From contig JAHBMJ010005003.1 in the NCBI GenBank assembly GCA_018398765.1, positions 1-64,000 on the forward strand: DNA of 64,000 bases, read 5' to 3'. The stretch is from Chromera velia (lineage: Eukaryota > Sar > Chromeraceae). The first letter of the stretch is position 1. Each line of letters starts with the position of its first letter. A program made the translations under genes and the position numbers. Below, one piece after another: positions 33,098-51,390 of the stretch. Under the pieces are notes generated by a model. It worked only from the letters and a program-made list of their open reading frames with translations, ran no database searches and was not told the DNA's origin.

Positions 33098-34546
33098 CCG
33101 GTTGACCGAGTGAACTGTCTGTCCTCCTCCCTCTGCAAAACAAAACCTGTCCACCCAAGTTTTCATGTCTTTCTCCTGCCTGTTTCTTCTTTCTCTTGCA
33201 AGGGCATTTTCTCCCTTCTAATCCGATCTCTTTTCTCCTCTTTTCATCTGCTTTCTGCTCCTCTTGTATCCCGTCCCCCGTACCGAGTTTTGTTTATCTC
33301 AGATCCCCGACTTGACGTCTTTCTTTGCCTTCAGCGATGATGATGCGAAAGAGAGGGGCGGGGAACAGACAAGCTTGCTGAGAGCGGACAAAAACTGAAG
33401 GGGGGGCACGGTAAGGTACAAAACTTGCCCTCAGGCACGGACGCACGCAGCACTGAAAGAAAGGTGTGACGAGACGCAACAACGTCTGCAACCAAAACTT
33501 GCACGAAAGAAATGAAGGGACGCTCCAAGGAGCACAAACCGTTTGAAGCATCCCTACTCAGTCTGCTCCCATGCATTGCAACGAGCTGACCATGCACGAT
33601 CCCTCCAAAATGAAGGAACTGGAATGTCGACAAAAAAACTGAATGAAAGAAAGAAAGCTTGAATGAATGAATCTGTCTGCTGCTAAAAAGGGAGGCAGAA
33701 AAATTCATGCAATGCCTTCCTTCTGTATTCCTCCACGGACTCGTTGACGTTCTGTCATATAAAAAAATTGCTGGATTGATCACTTTCGAAAACCGGTGAA
33801 GGGACCGTACAGAAAAACAAAAACGCCTCAAGAAGGCTCTTGCTTCAGTCTTTCCTCATCTCCGTTGTCCCTTCCTTTTCTTGCCCCCCCTCTGTGGGCA
33901 TTCAAACTTGCAGATGACAGGAAAGACCTTTGACATGAATCAATCAAACCATACATCGCTTCTCCCCCTTTCACCTTTTCCCTCTTTCAACCTGTTGTGT
34001 CTCAAAAAACAGCAGACAGACCTTCTTTCGTCTCCCCCCCCCCCCACTCTTCAAAACAAAACACAACAGAGAGAGCGGGGGTGGGGAGCAGCAGCGTAGC
34101 AGCCAGACAAAATAAAGTTCTAAGGCCCCCCCCCTTTTGCCCAGCATCCGTCCATCCATGCGTAGTCATTGCAATGGTCATTGATTCCTTTCTACCCACA
34201 CAGGACAGAGATCCTCCCCGCCATCTTTTCTTCCTTCTCCGTTTGTGAAAGGTCGACCTTTTTTTGTCGATCTCTCTCCCTGTTTCTCTTTCGCCCTCTC
34301 TGCCCTCTTTTCATGAACATGAATGAACAGACTGAAGGAAGAGTCGGATATCCATGCCCAACAGTGTCTGTCCATTTCAGTGATTGAGTCAGTTTCGTTT
34401 CTTAAGTCCTCCCCCCTACCTACCTACTGTCCCTAGAATAAACGCCCAGCACTCCTCCATTGGCTCTTCTTTCGTTCTCTCTCTCTCTCTCTCTCATGCC
34501 GAGTTATTCAATCGATAAGGCAAGGTCTCCCTCCCTCCCTCCTGCT
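26284..34546. other. 8-kb stretch without a recognised gene
   Basis: After the HIR stop there are poly-C/T and (CCCT)n runs to about 26530, then AT-rich sequence at 26900-27380. From 27.4 to 34.5 kb the composition is that of introns and untranslated regions: GACA tetramers at about 28499-28521, 30905-30921, 32850-32872 and 33065-33097, a (CT)n(TG)n block at 30103-30185 and a (CT)n(CA)n block at 32640-32685. A minus-strand frame at 27508-27786 (ending HGRSCIAGTKAASSAVVCRC) looks mildly coding but is unrecognised. Candidate minus-strand exons are listed separately. No tRNA or rRNA was seen. Confidence 0.55.
32405..32591 (-). CDS. Candidate exon of an unrecognised minus-strand gene
   Basis: Between an acceptor-like GTGTCAG at 32592 and a strong donor GTGAGT beginning at 32404, the minus strand reads an open, non-repetitive sequence that includes KSPPPVGIHEFAFLLTDKQ and RCDEQEEYEQVREWCLDTT. 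Upstream, 33132-33098 is a second exon-like piece: TTTTGCAG acceptor, REEDRQFTRST, then a GTCTGTCTG donor. A third lies near 32920-32877. I could not link them into a full gene or name a family, so this is a pointer and not a gene model. Confidence 0.25.
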
Positions 34547-39919
<5,373 letters not shown>

Positions 39920-40851
39920 CCTGATCAGTTGGAAGGTTCACTTTGGAACCAAAGATGGTGACGGTGCAGCGGTCTCAAGGAGAGACTAGCAGCTCACTCA
40001 GAAGCTCGTCTTCCACAGGAGAAAGCATCGACGATTTCTGTGTCCTTTCTAGCAAAACTCTCACGCACGACAATTAGAACTCATAAAAAGAACGTCAGAA
40101 TCTGTCTCAGCCACGATGTCACAGTCACGGTCGTCAAATTCGAAGGCAGTGTAGGGATTTGCTGCGATCTCTTCTTCGATTTTCGAACAGTTGCCACTCA
40201 GCTGAAGTTGCAGAGAATAGTTCCAGGGAAAGATTCTTCCTGAGTCCAGAGCATATAAGCGTCTCTTCGAGCAATGGCGCGGAAAATGGGCTGAAAATCA
40301 ATTTTGCGGGCGTCAATCGCGCATGCAGCGGACCCGCAAAGCTGATTTGTGTCAGACGTGCATGCATGGCCCCGGAGGGCGGAGCGTGGCTTAATTGAAG
40401 CGTGTTTGCAAAAAAAAACTCATCTGTGTATCGGTTTTTTTTGTCCAACAACATGCAACTTGGCGTGTGTACCTATATATTATACAGGCTATGTATATGG
40501 GTGCTTTGAGTCGATGCCATATAGCCGGTGCATGACTGTGCACATACAATTAGCAGGTGATAAGCTCAAATGGCACACACACTCAACGTTTGCAACTCCA
40601 GTTGTTGGTTCTATATTAATACACCCGACGCTTTCATACATTCCTTCGATTCTCCGACGACGTCTCCTTCCACACACCGCATGCATGCATGCATGCATGT
40701 GTATACACTTCTGCCGAATCTGACCACAAGTCAGGAAACCTGTTTGCATAGCATCCTAGACGCCTTCTGAAAGGACCAATAAAACCGCCCGTTTTGAAAC
40801 CAACCACGGCTGCGAAGTGAGTTGAGAGCTCTTTGATCAAAGCCTCACAAA
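39920..40851. promoter_or_regulatory. Divergent intergenic region between CCCH and coiled-coil genes
   Basis: 932 bp between two outward-facing start codons. It includes (GCAT)n around 40680-40700 and short AT-rich stretches. I see no specific promoter motif and no gene. Confidence 0.45.
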
Positions 40852-43159
40852 ATGGCGACTCGAGTGCAGAGCCCCTCTCCTTCATCCCCCAAGTCCGTCA
40901 AATTTGACGGAAGCAGACCCCAAACCGCCTTCTTCGTTCCCTCCACAGGTGCCCCCCTCCGCATCCCGGGTCCAGGCCCAGGGGACCCAAAAGGCAAGTC
41001 ATCTCTCTCTCAGGATGCCAATTCAGGAAGATACAGAAACAAAAACCTTCCTCTCTCTCCACACAGCACCCACCTGACGGTTTCCCAGCTGCCCACAACA
41101 GACCGCGCCCCGTGCCGTGCAAGGCCACCAGAAGCAGCTGCGCGTCTCTATTCACGCAGCCCGAAAGAGTACATCCACTTCAGACTTCCCGTCAATGTGC
41201 GACTTGAAAGGCAAAAACCGCTTTCCGGGGCCGCTAGAGTTCCTGTCTCAAGCGCTACTGGTGTTTCCGCTCCCCCTGCTGACGAAGAGACAGGCACCGC
41301 TGCTCTTTTTGTCGTATCGGCTGACGGCAAGTCCACAGAGGCCGTGCAGGCGGCACATGCAGTGCCGACCACCCGGGTGAATTGGGGGGAAGAGCAGAAA
41401 ACCGAAAAACTTGAGACAGAAACGAGTGAAAGAACGGGGGAAACTGTGGAGGAATACTCTGACTGCAGCCCTGGCGCCAATCCTTGTGCCCTCGATGAGA
41501 CGATGAAGTCCAGTCCCGCCTCCCTTGCCAGTTCGCGTATTGCCAGCCGGAGACAGTCACGACGGAGGTTGATGGCTGAATTGGCCCTGACGTCTCGTGC
41601 ACCGTTTCCACAAAGGACAGATACCGACTTCGGCATGGAACGGAACATTTCCGATTCTCCCGCACCTTCGATCGTCTTTCCGGATGTCCCAATCAAGAAG
41701 CGTTTGGACGCATGGGAAGGGCGTGAGAACGAAACCTTGCGCACGGTGCTGGGTAACCGAGAAGGATGGGAGGTGTTTCCGTTTGCGTCATCCTCTTCCC
41801 TTCACCGGATTTGCGATCTTGCCAAAGAAGAGATTCACAGATTACTTTTCTGGAAGGCCAGGTTCCCCCTCATAGACCAGAGGGATAAAAGCCTCGTGGA
41901 GAGAACGCTCGCTGATGTCGAGCATGAAATATGCCAAGAAGTCTCCCGACTTTTTCTGTCTCTACGGCCAGCTGGGCAAACGACACTGTTGATAGACCAG
42001 ACCAACAAAAAGGAGCAAGACGGAAAGCCGATGGGGGTCGAGCCCAAGAGTAAGGTGGGTGAGTGGGTACGTGCAAATAAACAAAAACAAATGGTGGTTA
42101 GAGTTGACACGCGAATCTCAGTGGTTGTTTTGTTCTGCTTCTGCCTGTTAGTTCCATCAGCTTTTTCTTTAAAATCCCTCCATCGGTCATTTGTCTTTGA
42201 GATTCTCAAAGTCGCTTCCCTACGTACCTACACAGCAGCCCACTTCTTCTCTATCTTCCCATCTTCTCATCTTGCACTCCCTGGGCAACTTGCCGTTGTT
42301 GATGTAACATTTATTTCAATCTGTGTCGCTGTCCTACTTGTTCATAGATGCTCATGTGTCAGAAAAAAGAATGAATCCTGCTCCTCTCTTGGAAGGAAAC
42401 TTTCTCCCAGGAAAGCATTGGCACACATCATGTCTGTCTACGTACTCACGTCTGATCATTGATTGAATGTGTCTGCCTGCAGGTGCTCCTAGAGAAGCTC
42501 CACGACAAAGAGACCAGACTGCAGAACTGTGAGAGAATCATCCAGAGACTCAGGGAGGCATTCGCCAAAACCAAGGCACTCCTGTATGATGCCCTCATTC
42601 AGGTCAGTCAAAGCTCATCGAAATGTCGACTTCGTTGCATATTATTTAGCTCGGAATGACTCAAGGGGACCGGTGCAGACAGGCAGAGAGTTCCTCGAAG
42701 GGCTTCTCGTGGGTGTGGAAATCCAACGGACTCACTCGACCCTGAGCACGCCAGGGTAAGGGATGAAAGAGAAGGTGACTGGGCGTCGACCTGACATAGT
42801 GACACAGATTGATTCCTCTTTTGTATACGGAGCACCGTTAGAAGGCTCCCGAGCCTGCTGAAGGTCTGATCCCCTGAATGCTGACAGAACAAACCAGCAT
42901 GCGTACGTTCAATTTGCATGTTTGTAGGAGTGGATGTGCGTCAATCAATGTACATCAACATGAATATGAATTTGTATTGCAGGCCCGTAAAGGAGTCCAA
43001 ATGCCTCTTGACGGTCTGATTTCTTCGATCAGAAAAGCCCACTGTGCGGAGATAGAGGCACGCAAGGAGGCCAGGGAGGAAATTTGGGGGGAGAAGGGAC
43101 CCCGGCCGGAGGACGAGATCGAGACTCAGGTCTGTCAGTCAGCCAGTCAGTCTGTCGGT

Positions 43160-43194
<35 letters not shown>

Positions 43195-46100
43195 CTGTGT
43201 GTGTGGGTGGGGGTGTGTGTGTGTGTGGGTGGGTGATGGTGGTACACTGGTGTGGTGTGTGACCTCTCTGTGTCCGTCTCTGTACACCGTGTCCATCCAT
43301 TCTTTTGGTCATGCATGCTAAACTTCTTCCTACCTCTTTTCCTGTTTTGGGGCGTGTGTTTGTTGTGTATGGACGTGTGAGTGCATATTTGTCTGCATGT
43401 GTGTGGGGTGGGCATGCATGTGCCGCGTCTGTTTGCAGAAGCTCCGCATCTCGGAACTCGAGGACGAGGTGGAGCTCTTGAGGATGGAACTGAAGAATCA
43501 GGTCTCGGCAGCCAAAAAAATGTTCCAAAGGGCACACGACCTCACAAACCAGCAGAAACAACACATCAGCGACCACCAAACAGTCAGTCAGTCAGTCACT
43601 CATTCGGTCATTCATTCATTCACTCAGGCAGGCAGGTAGGCAGGCAGGCAGGGAGTTTGTTGGATCTCTCGGTCGGACTGTCTGTCTGTCTATCTGTCTG
43701 TCTGTCTCTCTGTCTGTCTGTCTCTCTGTCTGTCTGTCTCTCTGTCTGTCTGTCTCTCTGTCTGTCTGTCTGTCTGTCTCTCTGTCTGTTTGTCTGTCTG
43801 CCTGCCTGCCTGCCTGCCTGCCTGTCTCTCTGTCTGTCTGTCTACAGAAATACCCATTTGCCTGTCACTCAGGGATTCCCTTCTTTGTTCCCCTCTTTCG
43901 TTCTTCCTCTCCCACTGGCGTCCTTCACTACAGCCAGAGCAGATGCTGAGGAGGGTGAGAGAAGACAGCAGGAGAAAGGAAAAGAGCAGAGAAGCACACA
44001 GAGACAAACGAAGACCGCAAATCAAGAATGCCCCTCCCACCCTCCTCCGTGTGTATGTGTGTAGTGTTCATTCCTGCTAGAGAAATTTTAATGTAAACAA
44101 CAAAATGTACGTACAAACATTGAGTACCTGAAATACGCTTTCCACGATTTTCCCTCCTTGTGCCTCCTCTTTCCCTGTAGAGTCGTCGTGAGTCCCAGCC
44201 GCTCTCTTTGACAGACTCTCAAAACTACCCGGCGAATGAGAGAGAGAGAGGAGAATTACACGGAGGCACCGAGACTGGACACGACGAGAGGTCGTTGAAC
44301 TCCAAAAGTTTCGTTTTCTCTCAAACAAGCAGTGCGGTCTTTGACGAGAAGGAAAGACAAGAGAATCAGAGAGAACGCGTGCTTTTGGAGGGGAAGAAGA
44401 CGGAATTGGACGAGAGAGAAAAAGAGGTGTCAAAGCGCGAGAAGGCGCTGGAAGACGCGAAGAACAAAGAGATGAAAGAAAAGGAGAGGAGAGAGAACCA
44501 GACGTTTACATTCGACAAAGGAGGGGCAGACACGTCCCTCCAGTCTGCTTCACGACCCCAACTCAGCAGGAGAGCCGATGAGGAAACTCCGAAGACACCA
44601 ACTTCACCTAGCGAGGTCGGTCGGTCGGTGCATGCGTTCTCTGCATGTGTATTCATTAGTCTCCCTTCTCCGAACTCACTCACTCACTCACTTTTTTGTA
44701 CTCGAAACAAAGCACAGACGTCGAGACACCAACAGAGACAAGACAACCAACCACTCCCCCGGACCAAATGTCTCAAAAATCCAAACCCCTCTTCTGCCTT
44801 CCCCTTAGAAAGAGGAAGGCCGAAAAAACAGCTGGCGCAAGTTGAGAAGTTTCGTTTTTTAAATTTCGAGGCAAGATCAGTGGGCTGGCTGCCAGCATTC
44901 AGAATGTTTTTGAACGAACACGCGGGTAGGCTTCCTTGTTGCTCTCCCTCCTATCATTCTCTTCACTGATTGACTTGACTGCAGAAGGGCCGCAAAAACT
45001 CCCCCAAGCTCAAACGGAGATCACGAAAGAAGACATCAGAGTCGAGACCCGATAGTCCTCAACCTGACCCAAAGTCTTCCTTCTATTCTGCCGAGGGGGG
45101 GATCGGAGCCTCCAAGAGTAGCATGTCAGTAGGTGGTGGAGTTTGTACGTCCATGCACGCAGATGCGAAGAAATGTGAAAGAGGAGAGCACGCCCTGTTC
45201 TTTTCGGAGGTTCCAAAAGCCCATGTTCCACCCAGCGTTTACAGACCGCCATGTATTGTTGAGAAGTGTTCTTTGAAGATAAACAAATGTCGTTGCAAGT
45301 CTCGCTCGGTCTACATGCAGGAGCGACAGAAAGCCGCGTCTTCGTATTTTGACCGCATGCTCTTCTTTCCCTTGTTGCAGCATATCACAGGTGGAAGCGG
45401 ATCTCACTGCGACTGAGGGGGCGGGAGCCGAAGAGAGCCTGCAGCTGCAAGGTAGGGCCATTGAAGCCGAAGCGGCACTGGAAGAAACCAGAATAACTTT
45501 AAGAGAAGAGAGAGAGGCAGCCCGAAGAAAGGAGGAATTGTTTGGGGCGGTCATGGAGATCTTTGGAGCCACCACTTCGTATCTTCACACGGAGTGCACA
45601 AGGGATCCGAACGGCACGGACTTGGCAGTCATAGAGGATGACGAAATACCAAAAGAGAAAGCTGACCCCCACTGTCCATTGGCACCTCTCCATCCAGACG
45701 GAAGAAGAAATCGAGATCTTGTTAGAGTTGCCCTCCGGCTTCTTGAGAAACCTCATTTGAAGTCTGTGCTCTTGGACTTGTTCAAAGACGGAGACGATCT
45801 GTCATCCACACGGAGGAGAAGTTCATTGTTTATGGACCTCGGGGGATTCCAAGGTCTAGAGCCCGCAAAAGTGCCCCCGCCTGTCCCAGGAGAGGACAAA
45901 ACGACGCAGACAGAGAGAGTCGGATGGGATCCCTCTACCTCGATGGGAGACGAGTCGGACGCGGGAGGGGCGTGGAAGCGAATGAGCGGTGTTAGGTCGG
46001 TTAATGCTAGGATAAACATGCATGCATGAATATTGGGGGTGCATGGGTGCATGGTGGTGCGGGAGGTCGTTTCTCTTTTGTACTTGGGAGTTGATTGATA

Positions 46101-47366
46101 AATTTCCTAGATTTGAAGAGGGCAGGAACAGCTGAATGATCTGCTTATCGATTTGGTCTGGAGGTCTGCAGGGCTGTCTTTTGTTGCTTTCCGCTTCAGG
46201 TTTTTACGGTCTTCATTCCTGTCTGTTCCCTCATGCCCTTCCTTTCCTTTCCTCTCCTTTCATTTCATTTCATTCATAACACTGTGCATGTGCAGGTATT
46301 CAATCCTGAACAGGGGGTTCACAGTGGACCGGGGGCCGAAGGACGACTGGCGGGGGGAGGCGCTGACAAGCCTCGAGCTAGTGGATAAGAAGAAAGCGAA
46401 AAAGAAGGACAAAAAGAAGAAGAAGAAGAAAGCAAAGGCGAGGAAGAAAAAGAAACAGGGAGGCGATAGCTCGGACAGTGATAGTAAAGAAGGAGAAGCA
46501 GACGCCCAGAGAGGACAGGAGAAAGAGACTGCACCCCCTTTCTCTCAGGAAAAAGAAGTACAGTCAGTCCATCGAGCCACTTTGGTTGCATGTGTGTATA
46601 CGCATACCTTTCGTTGGCATTTTGTTTCTCCCTTGGTCCTTCCTGTCTCTCGTCTACTTGCGTTCCTTTGACTTTCTTTTTCTCGTCCGACTCGCCGCAC
46701 GAGTGAAGAATACAATTTCGAGCTGCTTTAAAAATTTTCTTTGCATTTGTTTGGAATTCGTCCCGAAGGCTACTGAGAAACCAGGGTCTCCCTTTTTTTA
46801 GTCATGTTGGAACAAAGATTGATCGACGCCTGTCTTCACAGTATGTGCAATTAAAATGATTTTTGAAAATGGTCATACATACGCCAAATGTCTTCTGTCC
46901 TCCATGCACAGCAATCTCTTGTCTGTTGACGCACGCCTGCAGAATGGACGAGGGCTCCAACGCTCTCTCCGTCTCTCATGGGAGCGACTCAGGTGGCAGC
47001 TCAGCCTCTGCAACGCGAAGGCGAAACTCGTGTCGCCGTCTCGCGCTCCGGCGTCTCCTCTCGAGAATTCGAGTCAAGCACAGGTGGAGAAGAAGCCGCC
47101 ACCTGGACGTCTGGGCAGCACAATTTAAGGCAAAGCTGATGAAGTCAGTCAAAGATCTATCTGTTCCGATCTCGAAAGTGCGACAGCCTTGGATTATTGT
47201 TTTTTGAGTCTTGCAGCTCATGCAGAAGCCACCTCAAAGATCTGCAGCAGCAAGAGGCTCCATCAAAAAAGGCATACCCAAACTTCAATTTGTAAAGAGA
47301 GCAAAAGCGAATATGGGGCACATGAGAGAGGAGGGGATCGAGTACAAAAAAGAGACTGTCGACTGA
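40852..47366 (+). CDS. Long coiled-coil protein of unknown function (main exons)
   Basis: Eleven exons read in phase: 40852-42054, 42483-42602, 42983-43129, 43439-43582, 43934-43954, 44181-44615, 44985-45124, 45381-45995, 46296-46562, 46943-47177, 47217-47366. Exon 1 gives 401 aa, a disordered Ser/Pro-rich start and then a helical region. The next exons are heptad-like coiled coil: [40 protein letters not shown] and [20 protein letters not shown]. Exon 9 ends in a Lys-only cluster resembling a nuclear localisation signal. In this frame a TGA at 47364 would end the protein at 1158 aa, but the TGA overlaps a perfect donor (GTGAGT) and coding-like exons continue at 47628, so the stop may not be real. 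The 21-bp exon at 43934 is the weakest. I recognise no family; a cytoskeletal or centrosomal role is possible but unproven. Confidence 0.7.
43622..43845 (+). repeat. GGCA, CTGT/CTCT and CTGC tetramer tract in a coiled-coil-gene intron
   Basis: The intron after exon 4 starts with (GTCA)n, then (GGCA)n, then about 170 bp of CTGT/CTCT/CTGC tetramers. All are pyrimidine-rich or donor-like on the sense strand. Confidence 0.9.
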
Positions 47367-47627
47367 GTGAGTCCCCACTGCACTCACTGTCTATTCGCAC
47401 CCACCATGCATGAACATTTCAGTGCAGGCAGACTGACCAACTGACTGCTTGTAGTCATGAGGACGCAAAGTGACATGATATTACATTCACTTATGCTTGC
47501 GTATCTCTGTGTGTGTGTGTGTGTGTGTTTTGATTCTTCTGACCGGCCTATGATGAATGCAGGGAGGCCCACACCCTCCCCCGACCCCCTGGAATAGGGT
47601 ACCACTCTACCTGCTTCTCTCCTCCAG

Positions 47628-49849
47628 GGAGTCCCTTTCACGGATCTCAGGAGGCTGCGGAGTCCCGTGCTCAGTCTCCCTCGAGGTACGGAGGACAAGA
47701 GAACCACCTGCAGACACCCAACACAAGATCTCAAAGAGGGTCCCCTACCCGCACTAGCATTCCATTCGGGGGCCTGCCGAGGACTAGGTCCCCCTCCCCA
47801 TCCCCTCCCCCGTGCAGAGGAGGAGGGGACTTTACACGCTCCACCACACCCAGATGCGGACCGCCGCGATACGTGCAGAGACAAACGGAGAGCTTCCCTT
47901 TTTCGATTGTCTCCTTCTCTCCTGCACACACCGCAGAGACAACAGCCACGCGGTACACGCCCTCGGGTTCCCGTCCCTTTTCAAGCAGACAGACAACTGT
48001 TCATAGAGACGTTAGCTCGGCAGCTGCTGCTCACGGCATCCCAGTTGACGACGCCTATCGTTATGAGATTTTCAGGTGATTGTTCTCTTCCACTTTCTTT
48101 TTTTCTTTCCCTTCTTCACCCTCCTTCTTTTCAGCTTTATGCACTCTCTTTCTTATTCCTTCCTTGTACTCCATCGTTTTAGGTAAAGAAATAAATGAGG
48201 CGCGCCTGGGAGGCACGACTCTCGATCGATGAAATGAGCAGAAAGGAAGCCCATACAACTCATGACGCAGTTGCATACTGAACAAAGAGGTGAATCGGAA
48301 CGCAACACGCTGTTCATTCGCCACGTAGTATGGGCATCGAGTGACGAATGCATTTATTTGGTTTCGTTTCACTTCCTTTCAGTTCTTTCACTTTGTTTGT
48401 TTCCTCGCAGGCCGCGAGAGACTCCAGCTTCCAGAGTAGGCAGGGGTGAAACTTGCGGTATCGCAGTGACCCCTGTAGGGACGCCAGGGGTGCCCGTGGG
48501 GGGTGGAAGGTTTCACCGAATGCGTCCCCGCACTGCAATTGGCACCCCTGGCACTCAACAGGCCTCCTCCTCGTCCGCCTCAGGGCCCAAAGGGAGACGG
48601 CTGATTTACGCAGGGCCTCTGCACAAACCCTTCAGGCGCCCCGGATCACCCCTGCAGTCCAAAGAGGGAGGAGAAGGAGACGGCATGATCCCTGACAGAC
48701 CTGCAACCAGCTTCGAACGCCACTCCACTGAACTGGACAGAATAATCCAAAAGGCGGACTTCCCGACGGAAGACTACTACCAGCGACTAGACGCAACCAA
48801 GGCACTCACCTATCGGAAGCCGATGCCTGCAGAAGATCTTCGAGCGTACGCGCTTCAGGTCAGTCCGCACATGCATGTCTTTGTGATTCGCGCTAGACTT
48901 CACTTCTGGTGTTCTGAATATGTCTGACTCGTTGCTTAACTGCATGGGGGAATGCAAAGGATGATTGGGATTTAACGAGTGAACAAAATTGATTCGGACG
49001 GAGAGAATGGCTGGAGGGAGGCGACTTGTTGCTGTCTCATTTTCCTTCTCTCTCACTTTTGGCTGATGTTGATGGATGGCCCTAGAGTTCTCTCCGTAGC
49101 TGTCTCCCATCCCGGCCATCTCTCAATGCGTCTCCTGTTTTTGTCTCTATCTTCTTGGTTCCCTTTCATGCATGCAGGTGGCAGCAGAGGAAGCAGCGCT
49201 GTCGTTGCAGAGCAACAGCAGCTTCCCTCGTCGACCCCCTCTTGGGTGTTTCCTCGAAGAGCGCCGCCCATCGACGCTCACAGTCGGGCGGAAGCGAATC
49301 CCATCAGCCACACCGGCAGGAGGGGGGAGAGAGACGCAAGCGCATCATCAGAAAAAGGGGAAGGAGGGAGACGGACAAGGACGAAGAGCAGGAGGAACAC
49401 AGAGGGGATCTGATCAGACACCAACTCAGGAGCAAGCGTTGAATCTCCAGAAAGCTGCAGCGGAGCACCTGCGGCAATTGTTTGAGCCTGTGGCAGCCGC
49501 AGCCGCAGCCAAGCTTGCAGCTGCGACCGAAGACTCCTCACACTTCTTGGCCGTACAAACGGGGGGTGTTGGAGGAGGTGGCAGTTCCAAGGCAGTCGCC
49601 CACGCTTCAGTACTTCCCAGTTCCCTTGGGTCCGCTTCTTCTCTCCCTCTCGGGAAATTGAGCGGCGGATCTGTGGACAGAGACCTGATGGAGGAAGGTC
49701 CTGGAAGAGGGCAGAGTTCTGCTCTCAAATCCAAAAGCTCACTCAAGGAATCAAGCTTCAGAGGTCTCCCATCCAGTCGGGGGGCCGTGCGCGTCCCAGT
49801 CTCGGTGACGGTTTCTGAATGGGAAGAGAAGCCGCCGCCTCAGAATTAG
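47628..49849 (+). CDS. C-terminal exons of the coiled-coil gene, or a separate small gene
   Basis: Three exons connect in phase: 47628-48075, 48411-48858 and 49178-49849, ending in the TAG after KPPPQN. The first begins after a CCTCCAG acceptor with two bases completing a codon, so an upstream exon ending in phase 1 is required and no ATG is available. The protein is Ser/Pro/Arg/Gly-rich and probably disordered, with two more structured patches: ATSFERHSTELDRIIQKADF with EDYYQRLDATKALTYRKPMP after it, and QALNLQKAAAEHLRQLFEPV. Lying 262 bp after the preceding frame on the same strand, it is most likely the same gene. The phase mismatch at 47.37-47.63 kb is unresolved. Confidence 0.6.
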
Positions 49850-50455
49850 AACAGAAGAAGATGCGAATTTATTAATTGATTAAACACTGGCATTTATCAC
49901 ATATGAAGCAGTGACAGCACCCAAGTTTTAAAAAGGAACGTTTCAATGCATGAGAGCACTAAACTTACTTCAACTGTTTTTCATCGTTTTTCAAGAGCCA
50001 GCTTCATTTCAAGCCTCCAAGCTATGCTTTTATGGTAAGTTTTATTGTAACGGGGATTCGTCAGAGACACCCGTAAAAAGGATTCACGGGTGTGTTGATT
50101 TTAAATGTATGTATGTATGTATATATATATATATATATATATATACATACACACATCATTATCATCATCATACGCCATCGCTATCGGGCCATAATAGGTG
50201 TATAGCATTCGGCAAGTCATAACACGCAACGCAGATTGTTACATATATATATGTATAATCATTATCATAAAGAGTTTTTGCCGCTTTACTAATTATGTGC
50301 CACCTGCATAACTGTAGGCATAACCTAGGGCATAACTCGATCGGATCACGAAGGTTTCTGCCTAGGCTTCTGTTTTTTCTTCTTTCAAATTTTCATTCTT
50401 TTTCACTTAATTTAATTAAATTTTTTATTAATTGATTGTTTTGTTTTATTATAGT
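49850..50455. other. AT-rich convergent intergenic region, left part
   Basis: 3' flank of the coiled-coil gene. It contains a (TA)n tract at about 50118-50146. No gene is seen. Confidence 0.6.
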
Positions 50456-51390
50456 TACACCAATCCTGTAGTGTTACACAAAGTTAAATATATAACAGTT
50501 ACCCCTAGACTACCCCTGACCCCCCCCTTATTATACATAAAAATCTGTAACAATTAGTGTGCAATAATTCTAGACAACTTTTTAAACACCAAAGTGTGTA
50601 CCAATTCTACACAAAAAACTTTAAAGCCTGACAGTCTTTCAATTAAAGCTATAAAATGAAGCTTTTAAAGAATCTAAACGTAAAAAATATAAGTTTAAAA
50701 CATCTAAAATGGTTGTTCAAAGTTTACTATGCTTAGTATCCTAGTTAGTATTACTTAGAGCTATTCTAATTTACTTCTAAAGCTACCATAAATGTAGTAG
50801 ATCAACCCAGTCAGATTGTCACATATTGTCACGCTACTGAATATAACATTCATAGGCATAGCGGTTATTGTGACGTCATCAATCATTCAGCAAGAACTCT
50901 TTCAATGCTTTGACAAACACATGTTTTTAACAAAAGCCTGTCAGTTACCCCGTCTTTCAAAGCCTGATTGAGAGTCGATCGGTCGATCTTGGTGGAACAT
51001 AATCGAGATGCCAGTGAAAAAAGTTTCATCAACAGTTAAAGAGAGTCAAATATAGTCACCGAGCATTCGGTGGCATTCGACAGAAAATCAAGAAGACAAC
51101 AAGAGATAAAAATGAGTATAAGTTAAACCTTTAAGGTAAAAATGGTTGTAGACTTTGGCTTACCTTGGCCCGGCCCATAAAACATCTTTTCATACAGATG
51201 AAACCTACAATTAATACACACTAAAGTGTGTAATAATGCCAGTGCATTCCTAAAAGTAATAGTTTAAATTAATGCACACTAAAGTATATACTAATTCATC
51301 CATTAAATTTCTATTAAAATTTCTTAATAAAACAATGTGTAACAAAATATTTTGAAAAACGTGATTGTGTAACGCTGTAAGATTGGTGCA
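50456..51390. mobile_element. 935-bp non-autonomous TIR transposon with 8-bp TSD
   Basis: The left end reads TACACCAATCCTGTAGTGTT and the right end, reverse-complemented, TGCACCAATCTTACAGCGTT. Both continue with ACACAA. The element sits between perfect copies of ATTATAGT (50448-50455 and 51391-51398). It is AT-rich and codes for nothing. Internal words around ACACTAAAGTGTG occur repeatedly (about 51220-51290). Size and duplication length match the hAT-type element at 13483, although the terminal bases differ. Confidence 0.75.

Noticed and set aside
49178-49849. Independent single-exon gene starting at 49172
   Set aside because: The apparent start lies within a CATGCATGCAG acceptor, and the exon joins 48858 in phase, so it is a terminal exon.
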